From positions 1 through 12,872 of the forward strand of contig JADDQX010000050.1 of assembly GCA_016781115.1 (NCBI GenBank): DNA of 12,872 nucleotides. Direction: 5' to 3'. The notes under the pieces are model-generated. The model had not been told where the DNA came from, did no database searches, and was given only the letters and a program-made list of their open reading frames with translations. A program made the translations under genes and the position numbers. Below are positions 5,995 to 12,872 of this stretch, piece by piece; position 1 is the first letter of the stretch; the number at the start of each line of letters is the position of its first letter. Source of the DNA: Actinomycetota bacterium. Its GTDB lineage: Bacteria > Actinomycetota > CADDZG01 > WHSQ01.

Positions 5995-6557
5995 CACAGT
6001 CCCTCGGCAACCGGTGAATCGGAGAAGCCCGAGACCGGCCGCGGGGGAGGCGGCGTCGTGCCGGTCGCTTGCAGCTGCGACCGCAGTTGCTGAGACGAGC
6101 GCGTGCTCACGTAGCGCGAGTCGTAACGGAGGGAACTGGAGGACTTGAGGAACCGCGACGCAGCGAAGCCAAGGAAGACGCCGCCCGCGATGACCGCCCA
6201 CGGGTTCCGCCGGGCGACCTCCTCGACGTCGCTCAAGAGACGATCTGCGTCGCTCGTCCGCAGGTATCCGGCGACTCGCTCTCCTCGCTCGGCAACCTGC
6301 TCCGCAATCTTGGCGGGGGTCTCTTGGCCCTGCTGACGCAACTGGTCGGCGATCGTACGAAGATCCTGTGCTGTGGAGTGGACCTGCTGACCGGCCTGAC
6401 TCGAGCGTTCCTCGACCTGCGAGCGGAGCACGTTGCGGCCTTCTTCTTTGATCTGAACCGCTCGCTCTCGCGCCTCGTCGGCCACCTGCTGGACCTTCTC
6501 CTGCGCTTGCCCCGTCACTCCTCCGAGGCCCTGGGCTTCGTCTATCGAACTGGCCAC
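5994..6557 (-). CDS. YqjD/ElaB-like (DUF883-type) membrane-anchored coiled-coil protein
   Basis: A 187-residue protein starting at GTG 6557, with GAGGAG Shine-Dalgarno just upstream on the minus strand. Residues 15-95 are a long charged helical region (VQQVADEARERAVQIKEEGR, QVHSTAQDLRTIADQLRQQG). One membrane segment follows near 118-137, RNPWAVIAGGVFLGFAASRF, in the RNPWA context typical of DUF883 tails, then a Ser/Pro-rich end. It is the first gene of an operon whose order, anchored helix protein then YqjE-like protein, mirrors E. coli yqjD-yqjE. YqjD is an inner-membrane stationary-phase protein reported to bind ribosomes. Assignment to DUF883 is by architecture, not by strong identity, so the name is moderately certain. 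Confidence 0.8.
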   Translation of the reverse strand: MASSIDEAQGLGGVTGQAQEKVQQVADEARERAVQIKEEGRNVLRSQVEERSSQAGQQVHSTAQDLRTIADQLRQQGQETPAKIAEQVAERGERVAGYLRTSDADRLLSDVEEVARRNPWAVIAGGVFLGFAASRFLKSSSSLRYDSRYVSTRSSQQLRSQLQATGTTPPPPRPVSGFSDSPVAEGL

Positions 6558-6594
6558 TTGATCTCCTCTCCACGACGGACTCCTGTAGAGGGAC

Positions 6595-6618
6595 TACCCG
6601 GCTGAGCGAGCAAGAAAC
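6595..6618 (-). promoter_or_regulatory. SigB/SigF-like general-stress promoter of the membrane operon
   Basis: On the minus strand GTTT (6618-6615) and GGGTA (6599-6595) are separated by exactly 15 bases, matching the general-stress sigma-factor pattern GTTT-N12-16-GGGTA of Gram-positive bacteria. It ends 37 bases before the GTG at 6557. The same 83-bp gap also holds the start region of the divergent chrA gene. Confidence 0.6.
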
Positions 6619-6640
6619 CGTCTGGGTGCGGTGAGATGGC

Positions 6641-8002
6641 ATGCTCCGAGCGATGACGCGCACGCGCCACCTGGTCCCGTTCCGAGAGGCCGTCCGGTAC
6701 TGGCTGCGCCTCGGATTCATCAACTTCGGCGGACCGGCGGGCCAGATCGCGATCATGCACGACGAGCTCGTGGACAAGAAGCGCTGGATCAGCAACCAGA
6801 GGTTCCTGCATGCGCTGAACTACTGCATGTTGCTCCCGGGTCCCGAAGCCCAGCAGCTGGCGATCTATATCGGATGGCTTCTGAACGGGGCCGCGGGCGG
6901 GATCCTGGCCGGGATCTTCTTCGTCCTTCCCGCGTTCTTCCTCATCCTGGCCCTGTCTTGGATCTACGCGGTTCACGGTGACATCAGCTGGATAGCCGCG
7001 ATCTTCTACGGGCTGCAGGCTGCCGTGATCGCCATCGTCGCTTCGGCAGTGCTTCGAGTCGGGTCGAAGGCGCTGAAGAACGTCCGGTTGACGGTGTTGG
7101 CAGCCGCCGCCTTCGTCGCGATCTTCTTCTTCAAGGTCCCGTTCCCGCTCATCATCCTCACTGCAGCGGTGGTTGGCGCGCTGGGAGCGCGCCTTCGACC
7201 CAGCTGGTTCCCGGCCCCCACTGCTCATGGAGATCCAGAACCAGATGACGTCATCGTCGGCGATGCGGCCGTCGGAAGCCACGGACCTCCTACGGCCCGC
7301 CGAACGGCGGCCGTCCTCGTCATCGGCCTTCCGGTCTGGTGGGTGCCGCTACTCGCGGTGATCGCGATACGGGGATCGGCCGATACCCTAAGCAAAGAGG
7401 CCCTCTTCTTCAGTCAAGCCGCGCTCGTTACGTTCGGTGGCGCCTACGCCGTCCTCGCGTACATCGACCAGGCCGCCGTGCACACGTTCGGATGGCTGGA
7501 CCCCGGACAGATGGTGACGGGTCTCGGCCTGGCGGAGTCGACGCCCGGGCCACTGATCATGGTGACCGAGTTCGTCGGCTTCCTCGGCGCCTACCGCTTC
7601 CCCGGCGAGCTCGATCCCGTTGTTGCTGGAGCGGCCGGTGCGGCGGTGACGGTGTGGGCCACGTTCGCGCCCTGCTTCCTGTGGATCTTCCTTGGAGCGC
7701 CGTTCATCGAGCGCCTGCGCGGGAACGAGGTCCTGAACTCGAGTCTCTCCGCGATCACTGCCGCCGTTGTGGGCGTGATCTTGAACCTCGCCGTCACGTT
7801 CGCGATCTTCGCTCTGTTCGGCTCAGTCCGCAGCGCGTCCGCCGGCGGGGTCACGTTTCCTCTTCCCGATCTTGGCTCGCTCGACGTCTTCGCCACCTTC
7901 GTCGCGATGCTGGCGTTCTTCGGGTTGTGGCGGTGGCGGTGGAACGTCTTGTGGGTCGTGCTCGGTTGTGCCGCGATCGGCCTCGCCTACAGAGCTATCT
8001 GA
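6641..8002 (+). CDS. chrA: Chromate transporter ChrA (CHR family, two-domain)
   Basis: A 453-residue polytopic membrane protein with the duplicated CHR architecture. The N-terminal half has NFGGPAGQIAIMHDELV (28-44) and LPGPEAQQLAIYIG (65-78). The C-terminal half repeats these as TFGGAYAVLAYIDQAAV and GLAESTPGPLIM. Two hydrophobic halves are joined by a polar linker (about 188-220). ChrA proteins export chromate from the cytoplasm, by proton antiport in the best-studied cases, and are sometimes linked to sulfate or oxyanion balance. ATG 6641 and ATG 6653 are both possible starts with weak ribosome sites. It is divergent from the stress operon and convergent with the HAD gene, six bases away. 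No chrB-like regulator is present. Confidence 0.93.
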   Translation: MLRAMTRTRHLVPFREAVRYWLRLGFINFGGPAGQIAIMHDELVDKKRWISNQRFLHALNYCMLLPGPEAQQLAIYIGWLLNGAAGGILAGIFFVLPAFFLILALSWIYAVHGDISWIAAIFYGLQAAVIAIVASAVLRVGSKALKNVRLTVLAAAAFVAIFFFKVPFPLIILTAAVVGALGARLRPSWFPAPTAHGDPEPDDVIVGDAAVGSHGPPTARRTAAVLVIGLPVWWVPLLAVIAIRGSADTLSKEALFFSQAALVTFGGAYAVLAYIDQAAVHTFGWLDPGQMVTGLGLAESTPGPLIMVTEFVGFLGAYRFPGELDPVVAGAAGAAVTVWATFAPCFLWIFLGAPFIERLRGNEVLNSSLSAITAAVVGVILNLAVTFAIFALFGSVRSASAGGVTFPLPDLGSLDVFATFVAMLAFFGLWRWRWNVLWVVLGCAAIGLAYRAI

Positions 8003-8008
8003 CCGTCC

Positions 8009-8815
8009 TCAGCCAGAGTCGGCGATGAGGTCTCGGAGCTGCGCCAGGCTCGGCACCGTCACATCAGGAGCCGGGTGCTCCGCGCGTGCGGCGGCTTCGT
8101 CGGTGACCCCACTCAACACGAGGACCGTTGTCCAGCCCATCGCCCGGGCGCCGGCGAGGTCTGTTGCCGGCTGGTCCCCCACCACCGCGATGCGCTCGCG
8201 CCCGTCCAGCCGACGCCGGATCGCTTCCATCATCGGGCAGTGGGGCTTCCCCATCACCTCGGCCCTCCGACCCGAGGCGGTTTCGACCGCGGCGAGGATC
8301 GCTCCGGCTCCAGGCCAGAGGCCGTCGGGCGCGGGGAAAGTGCTGTCGTCGTTCGTGGCTATGAAGTCCGCGCCGGCGCGCACCGCAAAGGCCGCCGTCC
8401 TGATGGCGTCATAGGTGAGCTCCGGCGTCCCGGAGACGACCACGACCTCGGCGCTTCGTGCCTGGATGCCGTCGACGAACGACATCCCGATCGAGCCGAG
8501 CGCGTCCCTGATCCCGTTGCCCCCGATCAGGAACACGCTGCGATCACTCCAACCGCGCCCCTGGATCTCTTCCGCCGCGACGACGGCAGACGTCACCAGA
8601 TCTTCCGGCTCGGCATCCACACCGAACGTCCCCAGTCGTCTGACGTACTGCTCCAGGGTCTTCGTCGCGTTGTTGGTGGCGAAGACGATCTTGACGCCGC
8701 GCTCTCGCAACTCGGAGATCGCCGAAGCTGCTCCTGGGACCGGTGCTTCGCCCCGGTAGAGGACGCCGTCAAGATCGCAGACCAGAGCATCGAGCTGTAA
8801 ATGGGGGTTGGTCAC
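8009..8815 (-). CDS. HAD superfamily IIA phosphatase (NagD-like)
   Basis: A 268-residue soluble phosphatase with the full HAD set. Motif I is VCDLDGVLYRG (nucleophile Asp14, Asp16), motif II FATNNAT (Thr47), motif III Lys190 in VMGKPHCPM, and motif IV VVGDQPATDLAGA (Asp214, Asp219). The large C2-type cap between motifs II and III places it in subfamily IIA, with NagD, 4-nitrophenylphosphatase and phosphoglycolate or sugar phosphatases. The substrate cannot be set from sequence. The GTG start has an AGGTAGGA-type ribosome site upstream. It is divergent from the CDF gene with a 51-bp gap, and ends six bases from the chrA stop. There is no evident pathway link to these neighbours. Confidence 0.93.
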   Translation of the reverse strand: MTNPHLQLDALVCDLDGVLYRGEAPVPGAASAISELRERGVKIVFATNNATKTLEQYVRRLGTFGVDAEPEDLVTSAVVAAEEIQGRGWSDRSVFLIGGNGIRDALGSIGMSFVDGIQARSAEVVVVSGTPELTYDAIRTAAFAVRAGADFIATNDDSTFPAPDGLWPGAGAILAAVETASGRRAEVMGKPHCPMMEAIRRRLDGRERIAVVGDQPATDLAGARAMGWTTVLVLSGVTDEAAARAEHPAPDVTVPSLAQLRDLIADSG

Positions 8816-8866
8816 GCACGCTTCCTACCTCTTTGGAGGCGTATCGGCGGTGGCACCATAGAACCC

Positions 8867-9766
8867 GTGAGTCATGAATCCGCGGGGCATCGCCATGATC
8901 TGCGCGCCCACCAATCCCGCGCGCTGTGGATCTCGCTCGCCGCGAACGCCGCCTTCATGGTCGTGGAGTTCGTCGCGGGGCTGACGCTCGGGTCCCTCGC
9001 GCTCATCGCGGATGCGGGTCACATGCTCTCGGATGTCGGTGCCTTGGCGGTAGCTCTCGTAGCCCACAAGCTGCTGGTGCGGCCCCCGACGGACCGACAC
9101 ACGTACGGCTTGCAGCGGGCGGAGGTGGTTGGCGCGCAGTTGAACGCAGTCCTGCTCCTGGCACTGTCCGTATGGCTCTTGGTGGAGGCGTCGCAACGGC
9201 TGCGCTCGCCTGAGGAGGTGGCGGGAACGGGCCTGGCGCTGGTGGCACTGCTGGGTCTCTTGGTGAATCTCGGCAGCGTCTTCTTGCTGCGTCGCGCGCA
9301 AGGCTCCAGCCTCAACATGAGAGCGGCCCTCTTGCACATGGCGCTCGACGCCGCGGGGTCCGTCGCCGCTCTGGTCGCCGGCGTGGGCATCATCGTGTGG
9401 GGCGCGGATTGGCTGGACCCCGTGGCTTCGCTCGTGATCGTGGGTCTCGTCGTGTGGTCGGGCGCGCGGGTGCTGGTTGAAGCGACTCACGTCTTGTTGG
9501 AAGGGGCCCCGCGAGGCTTGGACGTGCGAACGGTCGAGAGGGCGCTGGTGGCCGATGTCGCGGTGGATTCGATCCACCATCTCCACCTGTGGAACCTCGC
9601 CTCCGATGTGCCCGCACTGTCGGCTCATATCGTCGTTGGGAGTGAGAAGACCCTGCACGAGGCTCAGCTGCACTCCGACCGGTTGAAGTCCATGCTTCAC
9701 GAGCGTTTCGGCATCGAGCACGCGACCTTGGAGTTGGAATGCCACTCCTGCGCCCACGAGGTCTAG
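8867..9766 (+). CDS. CDF-family cation efflux protein (CzcD/ZitB type)
   Basis: A 299-residue cation diffusion facilitator from GTG 8867, chosen because an earlier opening at 8801 would overlap the divergent HAD gene and add an atypical leader. Six transmembrane helices are expected. The transport-site ligands are HMLSD (His52, Asp56) in helix 2 and HMALD (His157, Asp161) in helix 5, the HxxxD/HxxxD pair typical of Zn/Cd exporters. A cytoplasmic domain follows with IHHLHLWNLASDVPALSAH (237-254), ending in ECHSCAHEV, where extra Cys and His could bind metal. The N-terminus has a small His cluster (HESAGHRHD). It exports divalent metal from the cytoplasm in exchange for protons. Regulation is not visible. 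Confidence 0.94.
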   Translation: MSHESAGHRHDLRAHQSRALWISLAANAAFMVVEFVAGLTLGSLALIADAGHMLSDVGALAVALVAHKLLVRPPTDRHTYGLQRAEVVGAQLNAVLLLALSVWLLVEASQRLRSPEEVAGTGLALVALLGLLVNLGSVFLLRRAQGSSLNMRAALLHMALDAAGSVAALVAGVGIIVWGADWLDPVASLVIVGLVVWSGARVLVEATHVLLEGAPRGLDVRTVERALVADVAVDSIHHLHLWNLASDVPALSAHIVVGSEKTLHEAQLHSDRLKSMLHERFGIEHATLELECHSCAHEV

Positions 9767-9816
9767 GCCTCTCCTTCGCCCCCACGCCCTGACCTCGTCG
9801 GGCTAGGGCGCCTGGG

Positions 9817-9853
9817 CTATGCCGCAGATAGACTGTCTGGTCTATTCCGCAGA
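9817..9853. repeat. 12-bp direct repeats flanking a 6-bp inverted repeat upstream of the kinase
   Basis: CTATGCCGCAGA (9817-9828) and CTATTCCGCAGA (9842-9853) match at 11 of 12 positions with a 25-bp period. Within and between them, ATAGAC (9828-9833) and GTCTAT (9840-9845) form an inverted repeat with a 6-bp spacer. The cluster ends 24 bases before the GTG of the kinase gene and may be an operator for it. No regulator can be named. Confidence 0.45.
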
Positions 9854-9877
9854 AGCACCGTCTCCGCCACAATCAGT

Positions 9878-11491
9878 GTGACCGCTCGTGGCTCTGCGCG
9901 CGCGGCTGGGAGAGGAGTGTCGGCTCATGACATCGTTGCGATGACCGCGCGCTCCCGTGTACATCGCGGTGTCGTGGGCGAGCTCTTCTGGATCATCGGC
10001 GATCCCGTGGCCGTCGTGCGAGGGGACAAGGTCGAGGCGTGGAATCCTGCCGCGGTCGAGGCATTCGGCGTCTCCATCGAAGACGCTCTGTCAGAAGATT
10101 TCGATCTTGCTGCGATCTGCGGTGACGGCGCGGCCGAGCTTCGCCGGATGATCGCGGAGGGCTCCGGTGGTTTGCTGGACTGCGGGGTTTCAACACAGAG
10201 GGTCCTCGATGTCGAGGTGTGTCCGATGGTCGAGGGCGAGGTCGACGGATCCGCGCTGGTCATCATGCGTGACGTCACGTCCGAGCAGCGCTATGTGAAG
10301 AGCCTGATGGCGCTGAACAACCTGGCCCATGAGGTGCTCAACACATCGTCGTTGGAGGTCGTGCTCCAGCGGATCGTCGACGCCGCGAAGGAGGTCACGG
10401 GAGCATCGTTCAGCGCACTGCTCGTGTTGAAGGAAGGCAGTGAGACCGAGGTTGCGAAGTTCGTCTACAACGCGCCGCGCGACCTGTTCCCGAGCCGGCT
10501 CCCGCGAGCCGTGGGGCTCCTCGCCGTCCCGATCCAGACGAAGACGTTGGTGAACCTCGAAGACATCCGCGGGCACCCCGCGGGCGTGGGCATACCTGTC
10601 GAGCGACACCCACCGATCGCTCCTCTGATGGCCATACCGATCGTGGTCGGTGATGACGCCTGGGGCGAGCTCGCCATCGCGAACCAACCCGGAGAACCAG
10701 TTTTCGGTGAGCTCGAGGCGCGGCTGTTGACCGAGCTCGCGTTGCACGCGGCAGAAGCTTTGCGCCTCGCCGCCGCGCGCTCCGCGAAGGAAGAGAGTGA
10801 ACGGGCGCGTCAGACGCTGATCGATGTCGTTCGGCACGACATCGCTACCCCTCTCGCGGTAGCGCGGGGATGTGTAGATCACCTGGCGTCCGCCGCGCAC
10901 ACCATCAGCGACGAACAACGAACGGAGCTTTTTCGAGCTCTGGACCGCTCGATCGCGGGCCTCGAGAGGCTTTCCGCAAACCTGCGATCCGATGCACGTC
11001 TCGAGAACCCCGCTCTGTACCGAGAATTCACCGACGTCACACTGGCCTCACTGCTGGACGAGGTGCGAGACGATCTGGGCGATTACGCGTCCCAGCGCGA
11101 CGTCGTCCTGTTGGTTCAGATCGACCCGAACACCCCGCCGAGCTTTCAGGGCTCGCTGTTGTTGGTTCGGCAAGCCATCGAGAACCTCGTAACCAATGCG
11201 ATCAAGTACTCGCCGAGAGGTGGGGCCGTGACCCTCACGTGTCGCCCTGAGGGTGGCTCGATAAGGATCGACGTGCGGGACGAGGGGCCGGGCATCCCCA
11301 CCCAGGCCCAACAGACGCTCTTCGACCGCTTCACCTCGAACGACAGCGCCTCCGGCTCGCGGACGGGCTTGGGGATCGGGTTGTCGATCGTGCGCCGGGT
11401 GGCCGAGACGCACGGCGGGACGGTCGGCGTCGCCAGCCGCCTCGGCGAGGGCAGCACGTTCTGGATCAGCTTTCCCGCGCAGTCGGCGTAG
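9878..11491 (+). CDS. Soluble PAS-GAF sensor histidine kinase
   Basis: A 537-residue histidine kinase without membrane segments, so it senses a cytoplasmic or diffusible signal. Order: a PAS-like domain (about 32-140, GDPVAVVRGDKVEAWNPAAVEAFG), a GAF domain (about 145-300), a HisKA dimerisation domain with VVRHDIATPLA (phosphoacceptor His320), and a HATPase domain with the N box ENLVTNAIKYSP (435-446), DEGPGIP (468-474), the F box FDRF and GLGIGLSIV (497-505). All catalytic motifs are intact. GTG 9878 is the longest start, but ATG 9941 is also possible; neither has a clear ribosome site. No response regulator is adjacent. The only receiver trace in the window is the broken fragment at 4473-4604. 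It stands alone between the CDF gene and a terminator. Confidence 0.92.
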   Translation: MTARGSARAAGRGVSAHDIVAMTARSRVHRGVVGELFWIIGDPVAVVRGDKVEAWNPAAVEAFGVSIEDALSEDFDLAAICGDGAAELRRMIAEGSGGLLDCGVSTQRVLDVEVCPMVEGEVDGSALVIMRDVTSEQRYVKSLMALNNLAHEVLNTSSLEVVLQRIVDAAKEVTGASFSALLVLKEGSETEVAKFVYNAPRDLFPSRLPRAVGLLAVPIQTKTLVNLEDIRGHPAGVGIPVERHPPIAPLMAIPIVVGDDAWGELAIANQPGEPVFGELEARLLTELALHAAEALRLAAARSAKEESERARQTLIDVVRHDIATPLAVARGCVDHLASAAHTISDEQRTELFRALDRSIAGLERLSANLRSDARLENPALYREFTDVTLASLLDEVRDDLGDYASQRDVVLLVQIDPNTPPSFQGSLLLVRQAIENLVTNAIKYSPRGGAVTLTCRPEGGSIRIDVRDEGPGIPTQAQQTLFDRFTSNDSASGSRTGLGIGLSIVRRVAETHGGTVGVASRLGEGSTFWISFPAQSA

Positions 11492-11576
11492 CGATTCCCG
11501 GGAATTTCCAGTTTGGCGCAGGAAACGCACCGTCGCTGGGCGAATACGTACCGCTACGACAGACCAGCCGATACGG

Positions 11577-11620
11577 AAAAAGGCCCGGCCACCGGATCCG
11601 TCCGGTCGCCGGGCTTTTTT
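11577..11620. terminator. Strong bidirectional Rho-independent terminator
   Basis: GCCCGGC-C-ACCGGA pairs with TCCGGT-C-GCCGGGC around a TCCG loop, 13 bp plus one mismatch, flanked by A5 on the left (11577-11581) and T6 on the right (11615-11620). The T run on each strand allows termination in both directions. It ends the kinase transcript 86 bases after its stop codon. It also means UdgX must have its own promoter downstream of, or depend on read-through of, this structure. A 12-bp palindrome ATTCCCGGGAAT (11494-11505) lies in the same gap. Confidence 0.92.
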
Positions 11621-11623
11621 CAT

Positions 11624-12283
11624 ATGACGGGCGCTTGTGGGTACGTAGGGGAGGTGACGCCGACCCTGCAAACCGCCGCACCCCTCATCCCGCCGCGACC
11701 GACGCTGCCCAAGCTGCAGGAGGCCGCCGCGGGCTGTACAGCGTGTGACCTCTACAAGAGCGGGACCCAGACCGTCTTCGGCGACGGCCCTCGTGAAGCC
11801 GAGATCATGCTGGTCGGCGAGCAACCCGGCGACAAGGAGGACCTCGCCGGAGAACCATTCGTGGGCCCGGCGGGACAGCTCCTCGATCGGGCCCTCGTCG
11901 CCGCGGAGATAGACCGCACCCAGGTCTACGTCACGAACGTCGTGAAGCACTTCAAGTGGGAGGCCCGGGGCAAACGGCGCATCCACAAGAAACCGAACAT
12001 GGCCGAGATCACCGCGTGCAAGCCGTGGCTCGAGGCAGAGCTCGCAGTCGTGAAGCCGACCGCGTTGGTGTGCTTGGGCGCGACTGCCGCACAGGCGCTG
12101 TTGGGCAAAGACTTCCGCGTCTCGACCCAGCGCGGAGAGCTCGTGGACTCGGAGTTGGCGGACCTCGTCACGGCCACCATCCACCCCTCTTCCATCCTCC
12201 GCGGTCCGCCCGAAGAGCGAGAGAAAGCCTTTCGCGGCTTCGCCGACGACCTCGCTAAGGTGGCGCAACAACTACGAGCCTAG
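11624..12283 (+). CDS. udgX: UdgX-type uracil-DNA glycosylase (Fe-S)
   Basis: A family-4-like uracil-DNA glycosylase. Four cysteines (38, 41, 132, 150, counted from ATG 11624) match the 4Fe-4S ligands. The active-site motif is GEQPGDKEDLAG (65-76), and HPSS (187-190) is the second catalytic motif. The inserted loop GKRRIHKKP (116-124) with His121 is the signature of mycobacterial UdgX, whose histidine forms a covalent, irreversible bond with uracil sites in single-stranded DNA. GEQPGD instead of GEAPG also fits UdgX. The start is uncertain: ATG 11624 lies four bases after the terminator; GTG 11654 (after TAGGGGAG) fits the usual N-terminal length better but has a very close ribosome site. The stop lies eight bases before bpa, so the two are probably cotranscribed. 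Confidence 0.93.
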   Translation: MTGACGYVGEVTPTLQTAAPLIPPRPTLPKLQEAAAGCTACDLYKSGTQTVFGDGPREAEIMLVGEQPGDKEDLAGEPFVGPAGQLLDRALVAAEIDRTQVYVTNVVKHFKWEARGKRRIHKKPNMAEITACKPWLEAELAVVKPTALVCLGATAAQALLGKDFRVSTQRGELVDSELADLVTATIHPSSILRGPPEEREKAFRGFADDLAKVAQQLRA

Positions 12284-12291
12284 GGAGCCGC

Positions 12292-12789
12292 ATGTCACAA
12301 GATCCCGTCATCGTGCAGCAGCAAGATGTGATCCAGCACTCTGGAGCAGAGCCGCCTGTGCCCGGGGAGCGCAGCCTCGCCGAACGCGAGGCCGTCGAAC
12401 ATCCGGCGAAGGTCATGCGGATCGCGACGATGGTTCGGCAGCTGCTGGACGAGGTACGGCAGGCTTCGCTGGATGAGGCGAGCCGTGCTCGGCTGCGCGA
12501 CGTATACGAGACGTCGGTACGGGAGCTTGGAGAGGTGCTGTCGCCGGACCTGAAAGACGAGCTGGGGCGGCTCAGCCTGCCCTTCGAAGCGGACGCCCCC
12601 AGCGATGCCGAGCTACGGGTAGCGCACGCGCAACTGGTCGGCTGGCTCGAGGGCCTGTTCCACGGGATCCAGGCCATGCTGTTCGCGCAGCAGGCCGAGA
12701 GCAGAGCTCGGTTCGAGGAAATCCGCCGTCACAGCCTCCCGGCCCCCGAAGACATCTCACCCCCCCACGCAGGAGGCCAATACCTCTAA
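12292..12789 (+). CDS. bpa: Bacterial proteasome activator Bpa (DUF2587)
   Basis: A 165-residue protein with the central core of actinobacterial Bpa: EHPAKVMRIATMVRQLLDEV, LDEASRARLRDVYETSVREL, and SDAELRVAHAQLVGWLEGLFHGIQ. It ends in GGQYL, the C-terminal motif that docks into pockets of the 20S proteasome alpha ring and opens its gate without ATP. The protein forms a dodecameric ring that feeds unfolded proteins to the proteasome. Its length is close to that of Mycobacterium tuberculosis Bpa. The ATG has an AGGGAG ribosome site overlapping the udgX stop codon. The start is well supported and the motif set is complete. It implies that the genome encodes a prcAB proteasome, which lies outside this window. 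Confidence 0.96.
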   Translation: MSQDPVIVQQQDVIQHSGAEPPVPGERSLAEREAVEHPAKVMRIATMVRQLLDEVRQASLDEASRARLRDVYETSVRELGEVLSPDLKDELGRLSLPFEADAPSDAELRVAHAQLVGWLEGLFHGIQAMLFAQQAESRARFEEIRRHSLPAPEDISPPHAGGQYL

Positions 12790-12807
12790 CCGTGCTGTCC
12801 GCACAGG

Positions 12808-12822
12808 GGCCCCGTGGGGGCC
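12808..12822 (+). other. Short GC-rich hairpin after bpa
   Basis: GGCCCC (12808-12813) and GGGGCC (12817-12822) form a perfect six-base stem with a GTG loop, 18 bases after the bpa stop codon. No T tract follows, so it is not a standard intrinsic terminator. It may slow polymerase or stabilise the mRNA end. The remaining bases to 12872 show no feature. Confidence 0.3.
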
Positions 12823-12872
12823 GGTTCCGCGGGGTCAGAACGAAGAACAGACCTGCGGCTAGTTGCTCGGAA

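Noticed and set aside
5995..6795. Upstream extension of the holin-X frame, making a 406-residue protein
   Set aside because: The family start is the ATG at 5994, and the extension only shadows the YqjD-like gene and the start of chrA.
11048..12271. Minus-strand open frame spanning the kinase end, terminator and udgX
   Set aside because: It crosses a strong bidirectional terminator, has no domain resemblance and lies opposite two genuine genes.
1..12872. CRISPR array, insertion sequence or riboswitch
   Set aside because: No regularly spaced repeats, transposase frames with terminal inverted repeats or recognisable riboswitch cores were seen on either strand.

Overview
The window is GC-rich bacterial DNA, most likely from an actinobacterium. 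The best evidence for this is a recognisable bacterial proteasome activator (Bpa) ending in Gly-Gln-Tyr-Leu at the right end. A UdgX-type uracil-DNA glycosylase, frequent GTG starts, an Actinobacterial-type holin/DUF3618 membrane operon and a SigB-like promoter agree with it. I cannot name the species.

Left part (1-3700). A tRNA-Ser(TGA) gene is followed by a short stretch with a perfect SOS-box match and a tandem 9-bp repeat. Next is a tightly packed metal operon behind a classic MerR-family promoter. Its genes are a 46-residue desulforedoxin-like cysteine peptide, a CopZ-like HMA chaperone, a P1B-type ATPase with an atypical Tyr-Pro-Cys transport motif, and a MerR regulator. The genes abut or overlap. 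On the opposite strand, tail to tail with the merR gene, lies the decayed C-terminal end of a tyrosine recombinase. With the tRNA gene, this suggests the metal operon arrived on an integrative element that has since decayed.

Middle left (3700-4700). A rhodanese-CBS gene is interrupted by one in-frame TGA. The stop falls where related rhodanese loops carry a second cysteine, the frame stays open and conserved on both sides, and a plausible bacterial SECIS hairpin follows it. I read it as a candidate selenoprotein. The alternative is a nonsense mutation. A tiny response-regulator fragment with its middle deleted, and a strong terminator, follow.

Middle (4694-6618, minus strand). A three-gene membrane operon (DUF883/YqjD-like, holin-X/YqjE-like, DUF3618) is translationally coupled and sits behind a GTTT-N15-GGGTA general-stress-type promoter.

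Right part (6641-12872). This holds a chromate transporter ChrA, a convergent HAD-IIA phosphatase, a divergent CDF zinc/cadmium-type exporter, a soluble PAS-GAF histidine kinase with no adjacent response regulator, a bidirectional terminator, UdgX and Bpa.

The window is rich in metal and stress functions: metal-cation ATPase, CDF exporter, chromate transporter, a thiol/selenol sulfurtransferase-like protein, general-stress membrane proteins, DNA repair and protein turnover. Exact metal specificities cannot be read from sequence alone.
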